Below, piece by piece: positions 7,375 through 12,378 of a DNA stretch of 12,378 bases. The stretch's first letter is position 1. Every line of letters starts with the position of its first letter. The translations under genes and the position numbers were made by a program. Origin of the DNA: Acidobacteriota bacterium (GTDB lineage Bacteria; Acidobacteriota; Vicinamibacteria; Vicinamibacterales; JAKQTR01); assembly GCA_026393735.1 (NCBI GenBank), contig JAPKZP010000015.1, positions 1 through 12,378 on the forward strand, in the 5' to 3' direction. A model generated the notes under the pieces. The model was not told the DNA's origin. It did no database searches and worked only from the letters and a program-made list of their open reading frames with translations.

Positions 7375-7390
7375 GCACCTGTCCGTGAAT
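7375..7390 (-). repeat. 16-base element ahead of rocD, copy 1
   Basis: On the minus strand this reads ATTCACGGACAGGTGC. It matches ATTCGGGGACAGGTGC at 8407-8422 at 14 of 16 positions. Both copies end 4 bases before a start codon and both carry AGGTG, the probable ribosome binding site. Similar GGGGACAGG strings are, to my knowledge, common repeats in Acidobacteriota-type genomes. Confidence 0.5.
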
Positions 7391-7423
7391 GAAACCAGGG
7401 GGCCAGCACGAAGGACGGCGACG

Positions 7424-7442
7424 AACCGACGGGCCGTCGGTT
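7424..7442. repeat. Perfect inverted repeat in the rocD leader
   Basis: AACCGACGG (7424-7432) and CCGTCGGTT (7434-7442) are exact reverse complements around one base. As RNA this would form a stem of about eight pairs with a three-base loop. Its 5' end on the minus strand overlaps the TAA of the micro-ORF at 7441-7479, and it lies about 54 bases before the rocD ATG. No T-run follows, so it is more likely a pause, attenuator-like or mRNA-stability element, or a protein-binding dyad, than a simple terminator. Confidence 0.55.
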
Positions 7443-7479
7443 AGTGGTCTTCGGGCTTCTGGTTGCGCGGTCCGAGCAT
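7441..7479 (-). CDS. Candidate 12-residue micro-ORF between the transcarbamoylase-like gene and rocD
   Basis: ATG CTC GGA CCG CGC and seven further codons encode MLGPRNQKPEDH before TAA. TAGGAGACCCC precedes the ATG; its AGGAG is a good ribosome binding site and overlaps the TAG stop of the upstream gene, an arrangement typical of translational coupling. The stop codon overlaps the inverted repeat at 7424-7442. The peptide contains Arg, Asn, Gln, Lys and Pro but no run of one amino acid as in classical attenuation peptides. It could be a leader peptide, a tiny functional peptide or chance. The ribosome binding site is the main evidence. Confidence 0.35.
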   Translation of the reverse strand: MLGPRNQKPEDH

Positions 7480-7487
7480 GGGGTCTC

Positions 7488-8402
7488 CTATTCCTCGTCC
7501 CAGAGGAGGGTCAGCAGGGCCATGCGGATGAACAGGCCGTTCGTCGTCTGCTTGAAGTACATCGCCCGCGGGTCGTCGTCGACGGCCTTGTCGATTTCGA
7601 CCGTGCGGGGAAGCGGGTGCAGCACCATCGCGTCCGGCTTCATCCTGCGGAGCAGCCGTTCGTCGATGGTGTAGCGGCCGAGCGAGGCGCGATCGACGAC
7701 GCGCTCGGGACGAATCCGCGTCTGGTAGATCACATCAACCTCGCCCGCGATGGGCGCGACGTCGTGCGACAGGTCGTACCAGACGTCGTGCTCGTCCAGG
7801 TGATCCAGGATGTCCTGGCGCATCTGGACCTCGGGCGGGCTGACGAAGTGGATCTTCACCCGCTCGAACTTGCTCAGGAGGTACGCCAGCGACCGTGCGG
7901 TGCGGCCCTTGTCGAGCTCTCCGACGATCGCGATCGTCAGGCCGTCGAGGGAATGGCGCTCGCGGTGAATCGTGTAGAGGTCCAGGAGGGCCTGCGTCGG
8001 ATGCTGGCCGCCGCGCCCGTCGCCCGCATTGACGACCGGCACGCTCGATACCCGCGCCGCGCGCCGTGCGCCGCCCTCTTCGGTGTGGCGCAGGACGATC
8101 ACGTCGGAGTAGCCCGAGATGATGCGGATCGTGTCCTCGAGCTGCTCCGCTTCGATCTCCGACGAGAACACCCGGGCGTGCTCGGTCGACAGGACCCGCC
8201 CGCCGAGCCGGCACATCGCCGCCTCGAACGAGAAGCGCGTGCGCGTGGACGGCTCGTAGAAGAGCGACGCCATGATCTTCTGCGCGTAGTCCTGCGTGCC
8301 GCCGCGCGCCACGATCTTCTCCATCTGGCGCGTCCGCTCGAACAGCTCCATCAGGAGCGGCACCGTGAACTGCTGAGACTCGATCACGTGCTTCAGTTTC
8401 AT
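7488..8402 (-). CDS. Aspartate-carbamoyltransferase-like protein with altered second-substrate site
   Basis: A 304-residue transcarbamoylase of the PyrB type. The carbamoyl-phosphate site is intact: STRTR (52-56), Arg105, and HPTQ (134-137) in GDGRGGQHPTQ. HPLPR (262-266) and a C-terminal NGLFIRMALL also match the family. Numbering happens to match E. coli PyrB. Ser80 is kept, but the lysine that defines the 80s loop (Lys84, usual KGE) is Glu84 in SSEIEAEQLEDT. No lysine occurs anywhere between residues 42 and 165. Arg167 and Arg229, which hold aspartate carboxylates, are present, while Gln231 is Arg231 (TRIRPER). In the E. coli enzyme Lys84 is donated from the neighbouring subunit and is essential. 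I infer either a different second substrate or loss of activity, and so give no pyrB symbol. It lies 30 bases after the carbamate kinase gene. The ATG at 8402 has AGGTG upstream. Confidence 0.8.
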   Translation of the reverse strand: MKLKHVIESQQFTVPLLMELFERTRQMEKIVARGGTQDYAQKIMASLFYEPSTRTRFSFEAAMCRLGGRVLSTEHARVFSSEIEAEQLEDTIRIISGYSDVIVLRHTEEGGARRAARVSSVPVVNAGDGRGGQHPTQALLDLYTIHRERHSLDGLTIAIVGELDKGRTARSLAYLLSKFERVKIHFVSPPEVQMRQDILDHLDEHDVWYDLSHDVAPIAGEVDVIYQTRIRPERVVDRASLGRYTIDERLLRRMKPDAMVLHPLPRTVEIDKAVDDDPRAMYFKQTTNGLFIRMALLTLLWDEE

Positions 8403-8406
8403 CGGA

Positions 8407-8422
8407 GCACCTGTCCCCGAAT
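8407..8422 (-). repeat. 16-base element ahead of the transcarbamoylase-like gene, copy 2
   Basis: On the minus strand it reads ATTCGGGGACAGGTGC, the partner of the copy at 7375-7390. It directly abuts the hairpin at 8423-8444, so hairpin and element form one composite unit of 38 bases that fills the spacer between arcC and the next gene and supplies the next gene's ribosome binding site. Confidence 0.5.
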
Positions 8423-8444
8423 CCCGGAGGCTTCAGCCTCCGGG
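8423..8444. repeat. Perfect hairpin with the arcC stop codon in its loop
   Basis: CCCGGAGGC (8423-8431) and GCCTCCGGG (8436-8444) are exact reverse complements with a four-base loop, TTCA on the plus strand. The TGA stop of the carbamate kinase (8435-8433) lies in that loop, and the last codons (GPGG) are encoded by the first arm. The shape, GGAGGC arms around a tiny loop, resembles REP-type intergenic repeats. It may stabilise the upstream mRNA or tune expression between arcC and the following gene. Confidence 0.6.
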
Positions 8445-9389
8445 TCCCCCTCGAACAATGTGCGTGCCCGCCTCGCCCCGCACGGCGTCGAGCAGCCGCT
8501 CGTACGACGTGATGATCACTTCTTTCCCGCCGTCCCGCAGGAACCGCAGCGCCGATTGCACCTTGGGACCCATGTTGCCCGGCGGGAACTGTCCGTCGCG
8601 GTAGTACCCCTCAACCTCGGCGGCCGTCACCCGGCCAAGCGGGCGCTGGTCCGGCTTCTTGTAGTTCAGGTACACCCGGTCGGCGTCGGTCGAAATGATG
8701 AAGTACTCCGCCTTCAACCTCGCGGCCAGCAGCGCCGACGCCCGGTCCTTGTCGATCACGGCCTCGACCCCGCGCAGCATGCCGCGGCCCGATCGCACGA
8801 CGGGGATGCCGCCGCCGCCCACGGCTACGACCAGCACGCCGGTCTCGATCAGGCGCCGGATGACGCCCTCCTCGACGATCTCGAGCGGCTCGGGCGACGC
8901 CACCACGCGCCGGTACCCGCGCGCCGCATCCTCGACGATGCTCCAACCGAGCTGCTGCCGCCGCGACTCGGCCTCGCGCGCCGAGTAGAACGGCCCGATG
9001 GGTTTCGTCGGGTGTTCCATCGCCGGGTCCGCCGCCGAGACCACCACCTGCGTCACGATGGTCGCGACCGGCGTGTTCAGGCCGGCCGCGGCCAGCTCGA
9101 TCTGCAGCGACTGCTGCAGCAGGTACCCGATCTCCCCCTGCGTGGTCGCGTCACAGACGTCCAGCGGATGTGAGTACACCTGGTCGGCGGCGCGTTCCGA
9201 GCGGATGAGGGCCGCGCCGACCTGCGGCCCGTTCCCGTGCGTGACGACGACGTGAAAGCCGAGACGGATGATCTGGACGATCGCCTGAGCGGTCCGCCGC
9301 GAGTTGGCGAACTGCTCGGCAATCGTGCCCTTCTCACCCGCGCGGATGAGCGAGTTGCCTCCGACGGCAATCAGTGCGGTTTCCGCCAC
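8433..9389 (-). CDS. arcC: Carbamate kinase
   Basis: A 318-residue amino-acid-kinase-fold enzyme that interconverts carbamoyl phosphate plus ADP with carbamate plus ATP. In catabolism it runs towards ATP and is the energy-yielding step of arginine deiminase, agmatine deiminase and allantoin-type pathways. Family motifs are complete: VGGNSL (9-14), HGNGPQVG (51-58), GGGGIPV (191-197), DKD (213-215), TDADRVY (234-240) and MGPKV (273-277). The start is GTG at 9389, seven bases after the argF stop, with AGGTG just upstream, so translation is probably coupled to argF. The C-terminus carries a short extra RGGPGG encoded by the hairpin at 8423-8444; most family members end close to GTxI, so the repeat may have inserted at the gene end. 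Presence of this enzyme argues that the flanking transcarbamoylases run in the phosphorolytic, carbamoyl-phosphate-producing direction. Confidence 0.95.
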   Translation of the reverse strand: MAETALIAVGGNSLIRAGEKGTIAEQFANSRRTAQAIVQIIRLGFHVVVTHGNGPQVGAALIRSERAADQVYSHPLDVCDATTQGEIGYLLQQSLQIELAAAGLNTPVATIVTQVVVSAADPAMEHPTKPIGPFYSAREAESRRQQLGWSIVEDAARGYRRVVASPEPLEIVEEGVIRRLIETGVLVVAVGGGGIPVVRSGRGMLRGVEAVIDKDRASALLAARLKAEYFIISTDADRVYLNYKKPDQRPLGRVTAAEVEGYYRDGQFPPGNMGPKVQSALRFLRDGGKEVIITSYERLLDAVRGEAGTHIVRGGPGG

Positions 9390-9396
9390 CGGGCAC

Positions 9397-10314
9397 CTAC
9401 TTCATCATCTCCAGCATGATGGCCTTCTGCGCGTGCAGCCGGTTCTCGGCCTCGTCGAACACCACCGAGTGCGGCGAGTCGATGACGTCGTCGGTCACCT
9501 CGTCGCCCCGGTGCGCAGGCAGGCAGTGCATGAAGAGCGCGTCCTTCTTCGCCTTGCGGAAGAGGTGCGCGTTGACCTGGTAGGGACGGAACACGGCTTT
9601 GCGCGCGTAGGCCTCGGCCTCCTGCCCCATGCTGGCCCACGTGTCGGTGTAGACCACGTCGGCGTCCTCCACGGCCTCTGCAGGGTCCGTCGTGATGAGC
9701 AGCGTCGAGCCGGTCTTCCTGCCCTCGTCGCGCGTCCACGCGGTCACGTCCGCCGTCGGCTGATAGCCCGCGGGCGACCCGATGGCGACGTGCACGCCGA
9801 AGCGCGCGGCGGCAAACATCAGCGAGTTCGACACGTTGTTGCTGTCGCCGACGTACGCGAGCTTCAGGCCCTCGAGCGTGCCCTTGTGCTCGCGGATGGT
9901 GAGGAAGTCGGCCATCGCCTGGCACGGGTGGCTGAAGTCGGTCAGGCCGTTGATCACCGGGACGCTCGCGTACTCCGCCATCTTTTCGACAATGTCGTGA
10001 CCGAAGGTCCGGATCATGATGCCCTGCACCATGCGCTCGAGGTTCTTGGCGACGTCGAACACCGATTCGCGCTTACCCAGGTTGATTTCGGCAGGCGACA
10101 GGTACACCGAGAACCCGCCCAGCTGCTGGATGCCGACGTCGAATGACACCCGTGTCCGGAGGGAGGGCTTCTCGAAGATGAGGGCCAGCGTCTTGCCCTT
10201 CAACGCGTCCTGGTACTGGGCCGGAGTGGCCTTGATGTCGCGGGCCAGGTCCAGCAGGTGCAACAGTTCCTGGGACGTGAAGTCGCGGATCGTGAGGAAG
10301 TCACTGACGCGCAT
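9397..10314 (-). CDS. argF: Ornithine carbamoyltransferase
   Basis: A 305-residue ornithine transcarbamoylase that interconverts ornithine plus carbamoyl phosphate with citrulline plus phosphate. SLRTR (51-55) and HPCQ (129-132) bind carbamoyl phosphate. DTWASMGQE (224-232) carries the SMG loop that closes over ornithine, and HCLPAHRG (263-270) contains the conserved catalytic cysteine. Length is standard, and no sign of the proline-rich loop of the acetylornithine or succinylornithine variants is seen. It opens the five-gene block and is followed at seven bases by arcC. That pairing is typical of the catabolic form (arcB), but sequence alone does not separate catabolic from biosynthetic enzymes, so I use argF. 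The ATG at 10314 follows GGAG within about ten bases. The upstream 140-base gap should hold the block's promoter. Confidence 0.95.
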   Translation of the reverse strand: MRVSDFLTIRDFTSQELLHLLDLARDIKATPAQYQDALKGKTLALIFEKPSLRTRVSFDVGIQQLGGFSVYLSPAEINLGKRESVFDVAKNLERMVQGIMIRTFGHDIVEKMAEYASVPVINGLTDFSHPCQAMADFLTIREHKGTLEGLKLAYVGDSNNVSNSLMFAAARFGVHVAIGSPAGYQPTADVTAWTRDEGRKTGSTLLITTDPAEAVEDADVVYTDTWASMGQEAEAYARKAVFRPYQVNAHLFRKAKKDALFMHCLPAHRGDEVTDDVIDSPHSVVFDEAENRLHAQKAIMLEMMK

Positions 10315-10366
10315 GGCGGGTCTCCATGGATCGGAACGGGTATTCGTCTGTCACGGGTAGCCAGCA

Positions 10367-10379
10367 TGTCGGGCCGACA
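10367..10379. promoter_or_regulatory. Dyad TGTCGG-G-CCGACA, candidate operator of argF block
   Basis: TGTCGG (10367-10372) and CCGACA (10374-10379) are perfect inverted half-sites around one base, centred about 59 bases before the argF start. Compact dyads of this kind are common operators for dimeric regulators. No regulator gene is adjacent, so the partner is unknown; chance in GC-rich DNA is a real alternative. Confidence 0.3.
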
Positions 10380-10428
10380 AGCCGTCTCGTCTCTGGAACG
10401 GCGACGGGGGCAGGCGAGGCGAGAGGAA

Positions 10429-10444
10429 CCGGGGTTCGACCCGG
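10429..10444 (-). terminator. Weak hairpin just after pcnB
   Basis: CCGGG (10429-10433) pairs with CCCGG (10440-10444) around a six-base loop, about 12 bases after the pcnB stop on the minus strand. Only TTCCTCT follows, so the T-run is poor. It might weakly separate pcnB transcription from the argF block. Confidence 0.28.
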
Positions 10445-10455
10445 CGTCCCAGATT

Positions 10456-11730
10456 CTACTCCGGAGGCTTATGGGAAGGAAAGCCGGCCCGCGGGCGCCG
10501 TCGCCGGCGCCGCCTGCGGGGCCTGGGTTCCTGCGAGTCCGTCGGCGGGACTTCGCTGTGCCAGTAGGGGAGCATGTCGGGCGCGTCGCCGTGAATCTCG
10601 AGCCAGGTCAGCGCATCGATGAAGGCGCTGCGCTGCATCAGCATCCGGCGCGCGTGGCCCGAACGGCTCGGCTCGCGCATCCGGCGCTGGAGCACCAGCA
10701 CCTGGTGAATGCGTTCCACGTCGCGGCGCGCTAGCGGCAGGATTCCCAGGTTGAGGCCGGGCCTGTCGCGGTGTTCCATCCACGCCGGCCAGCCCGCGGC
10801 CGAAAAGCCGAGCGGCACGATCAGGCTGCCGAGCAGGATGGCGTTGGTCAACGTGGCCGGTACCGCCTCGAAGCGGCGACGGTACTCGTCGAGGCGTGCG
10901 AGCGAAGCCCACATCTCGTCCCCGGCCTTGCGGTGCAGCACGTCGCTGAGCGGTTCGAGCAGTCCCGCGCGATGCAGTTCCCGGAACGTGCGTTCCGCCG
11001 AACCGGATCGGAGGATCTTGTAGTACTCCTCGGCAAGGCGCGCCGGCGCGGCCCGCGCCAGTTCGTGCCGCGTCTGGGCAATCGCGTCGGTGATGGGCCG
11101 ATCGATCGAGAAGTCGAGCCGTGCGGCGAACGAAACGGCCCGCTGCATACGGACCGGATCTTCGCGGAAACGCACGACCGGGTCGCCGATGCAGCGGATC
11201 AGCCGCGCCTTCAGATCTTCGAGCCCGCCGACGTAGTCGATGATGGAGAACGTGGCGATGTCGTAGAACAGCCCGTTCAGCGTGAAGTCGCGGCGGAACG
11301 CGTCTTCTTCCGGCGTGCCGAACGTGTTGTCGCGGTGGATCAGATGATCGGCGTCGCCGGGCGAGGACGCGTCGCCGGCCTGTGCGGCCGCCTCGGCTTC
11401 TTTCGTCTCCTCGGCCGTCACCTGCCGCCTGAACGTCGCCACCTCGATGACCTTGGTCCCGAACCGGATGTGGGCCAGGCGGAAGCGGCGGCCGATGATG
11501 ACGCAGTTCCGGAAGAGTTTCTTGACCTGGTATGGATGGGCATCGGTGCCGATGTCGAAATCCTTGGGCCGCCGCCCCAGCAGCAGATCGCGGACGCCGC
11601 CCCCGACGATGTACGCTGTAAACCCCGCATCCTTCAGACGATAAAGGACTTTCAGGGCCTCAGGGTCGACGTCCCGCCGCGAGAGCGTGTGCTGGCCGCG
11701 CGGAACTACGAGGGGGTGCATCGGTGGCAT
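10456..11730 (-). CDS. pcnB: Poly(A) polymerase type nucleotidyltransferase
   Basis: A 424-residue class-II nucleotidyltransferase closely resembling E. coli poly(A) polymerase I, which adds A-tails to RNA 3' ends and so promotes decay. Visible landmarks are the LSRRDVDPEALKVLYRLKDAG lead-in, GGGVRDLLLG (43-52), the metal-binding DFD (58-60), RRFRLAHIRFG (81-91) and the third carboxylate in IEVATF (near 96). FGTPEEDAFRRDFTLN (137-152) and REDPVRMQRAV (190-200) complete the head and neck. RRFRLAHI and the lead-in favour poly(A) polymerase over the CCA-adding enzyme. The tail has eight consecutive arginines (405-412), like the basic tail of the E. coli protein, probably for RNA binding. I chose the ATG at 11730; another ATG at 11721 and a TTG at 11757 are possible, and none has a strong ribosome binding site. 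It lies 55 bases after the DUF4143 ATPase gene. Confidence 0.88.
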   Translation of the reverse strand: MPPMHPLVVPRGQHTLSRRDVDPEALKVLYRLKDAGFTAYIVGGGVRDLLLGRRPKDFDIGTDAHPYQVKKLFRNCVIIGRRFRLAHIRFGTKVIEVATFRRQVTAEETKEAEAAAQAGDASSPGDADHLIHRDNTFGTPEEDAFRRDFTLNGLFYDIATFSIIDYVGGLEDLKARLIRCIGDPVVRFREDPVRMQRAVSFAARLDFSIDRPITDAIAQTRHELARAAPARLAEEYYKILRSGSAERTFRELHRAGLLEPLSDVLHRKAGDEMWASLARLDEYRRRFEAVPATLTNAILLGSLIVPLGFSAAGWPAWMEHRDRPGLNLGILPLARRDVERIHQVLVLQRRMREPSRSGHARRMLMQRSAFIDALTWLEIHGDAPDMLPYWHSEVPPTDSQEPRPRRRRRRRRPRAGFPSHKPPE

Positions 11731-11785
11731 CTTACTAGGGACGATGGACGGTTTCAAAACCTGCGCGCGGGTACGGCGTCCGTGG

Positions 11786-12378
11786 TCACTCCAGGTCGGC
11801 GAGGCTCAGGGCCTCGAACCCGCCGGCGATCGGGTAGGGGTGCCTCGTCCGGCAGATGACGGCCGCCCGGGAGACGCGCCGCGATCCGATGAGGTCTCGA
11901 ACGGACTTCAGGCTGGCACAATCGCCCTCTCTGGCCAGTTCGGTCCACTTTGCTTCAAAGAGCTGGATCCGACCGCCGACATCCGTCACGAAGTCCACTT
12001 CGCGTGTGCGGTTCCGCCAGAAGAACAGGCTGCCCGTCCGTCCCTCGCGCCGCTCCCGGTGCCGCAGTTGGGCGCACACATATGTTTCCCAGACCGCGCC
12101 AGCCCAGGGCGACTGGCGAAGCGCCTCCTCGGTGCGGATGTTGAGAAGCGCGCAGAGCAGTCCTGTATCGGCCACGTAGAGCTTGGGGCTCTTGACGAGC
12201 GACGTGGTCCTGTTCGAAAACCACGGTTCGAGCAGTACGACCTGGCCGGAGGCCTCCAGCATCGACAGCCAGTTGTTGGCGGTGGATGGCGCGATGCCGA
12301 TGTCGCGCGCGAGGTCAGCCTTGTTGAGCAGGTTGGCGGAGCGCAAGGCGCAGGCCCTGAGAAAACGCTCGAAGTCGC
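11786..12378 (-). CDS. DUF4143 ATPase, C-terminal part, 5' end outside window
   Basis: The frame stays open to the window edge (DFERFLRACALRSANLLNK at the edge), so the gene starts beyond it; the TTG at 12346 is not a start. The roughly 197 visible residues are the C-terminal part of an AAA-type ATPase with a DUF4143 domain. A winged-helix-like segment, NKADLARDIGIAPSTANNWL, comes first. KSPKLYVADTGLLCALL follows, the hallmark of the domain. EVDFVTDVGG and FEAKW then form the E-V-D ... E-A-K pattern of a PD-(D/E)XK nuclease-like fold. The Walker motifs would lie outside the window. Such proteins are widespread and variable among strains, and their function is not established; defence or toxin-related roles have been proposed but nothing here tests that. 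The neighbour pcnB reads in the same direction 55 bases later. Confidence 0.85.
   Translation of the reverse strand, partial: DFERFLRACALRSANLLNKADLARDIGIAPSTANNWLSMLEASGQVVLLEPWFSNRTTSLVKSPKLYVADTGLLCALLNIRTEEALRQSPWAGAVWETYVCAQLRHRERREGRTGSLFFWRNRTREVDFVTDVGGRIQLFEAKWTELAREGDCASLKSVRDLIGSRRVSRAAVICRTRHPYPIAGGFEALSLADLE

Larger units (their letters stand above)
10315..10455. promoter_or_regulatory. Upstream region of the five-gene block
   Basis: This 141-base gap separates pcnB from argF and should carry the promoter of the block unless pcnB is cotranscribed. It contains a dyad (10367-10379), a small hairpin next to the pcnB stop (10429-10444) and an AGGCGAGGCGAGAGG tract (10412-10426). I found no convincing -35/-10 pair and no match to the E. 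coli ARG box. Confidence 0.4.

Noticed and set aside
7389..9173. 594-codon plus-strand reading frame opposite the transcarbamoylase-like and carbamate kinase genes
   Set aside because: It is the antisense shadow of well-conserved minus-strand genes, is Arg/His/Val-rich with no recognisable motif, and follows from high GC at third positions.
10429..10445. GGTTCGA stem-loop resembling a tRNA T-arm
   Set aside because: The loop is six bases rather than seven with five-base stems, and no acceptor, anticodon or D arm lies around it.
10315..10455. ArgR-type ARG box before argF
   Set aside because: I looked for TGAAT-N-ATTCA-like sequence on both strands and found no acceptable match.
11731..11757. 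TTG start giving pcnB nine more residues
   Set aside because: No ribosome binding site at suitable spacing and an ATG follows in frame; left as a possibility only.
10771..11859. 362-codon plus-strand reading frame opposite pcnB
   Set aside because: Antisense shadow of a gene with clear poly(A) polymerase motifs.

Overview
The window is GC-rich DNA carrying an incomplete gene at each edge and eight recognisable protein-coding genes in between or reaching those edges. The gene content suggests a soil-type member of the Acidobacteriota (Vicinamibacteria-like): a BNR/sortilin-type surface protein, a TonB-dependent receptor with an N-terminal carboxypeptidase-regulatory domain, a Tat-exported dienelactone hydrolase and a DUF4143 ATPase. 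That assignment is inference from gene families and base composition; no rRNA or other phylogenetic marker is present. I see no tRNA, rRNA, transposase or CRISPR array.

Layout. Left part (1-4716): the C-terminal end of a BNR/VPS10-like protein on the plus strand faces a dienelactone hydrolase on the minus strand. A 306-base divergent regulatory region with several TAGTAG/CTACTA half-sites follows, then a 911-residue outer-membrane TonB-dependent receptor on the plus strand. The receptor converges on the central block across a short hairpin-rich spacer (about 4717-4772).

Central part (4773-10314, all minus strand, read from high to low coordinates): a five-gene block of carbamoyl-phosphate and ornithine metabolism. 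It runs ornithine carbamoyltransferase (argF), carbamate kinase (arcC), an aspartate-carbamoyltransferase-like protein, ornithine aminotransferase (rocD), and a COG2403 P-loop protein of the cyclic 2,3-diphosphoglycerate synthase family. The spacers hold several unusual small structures. There is a hairpin with the arcC stop codon in its loop, and a 16-base element placed just before two of the start codons. A 12-codon micro-ORF with a good ribosome binding site is followed at once by a perfect inverted repeat ahead of rocD.

Right part (10456-12378): a poly(A) polymerase-type nucleotidyltransferase (pcnB) and the C-terminal part of a DUF4143 ATPase, both on the minus strand.

How the genes may work together. 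ArgF and ArcC can convert citrulline to ornithine, carbamoyl phosphate and then ATP, and RocD passes ornithine to glutamate semialdehyde. No arginine deiminase or arginase lies in the window. The second transcarbamoylase keeps the carbamoyl-phosphate site, but the active-site lysine that defines aspartate transcarbamoylases (E. coli Lys84) is a glutamate and Gln231 is an arginine. Next to a carbamate kinase this suggests a transcarbamoylase with a different second substrate. Together with the uncharacterised COG2403 protein, this block is the best candidate here for an undescribed pathway.
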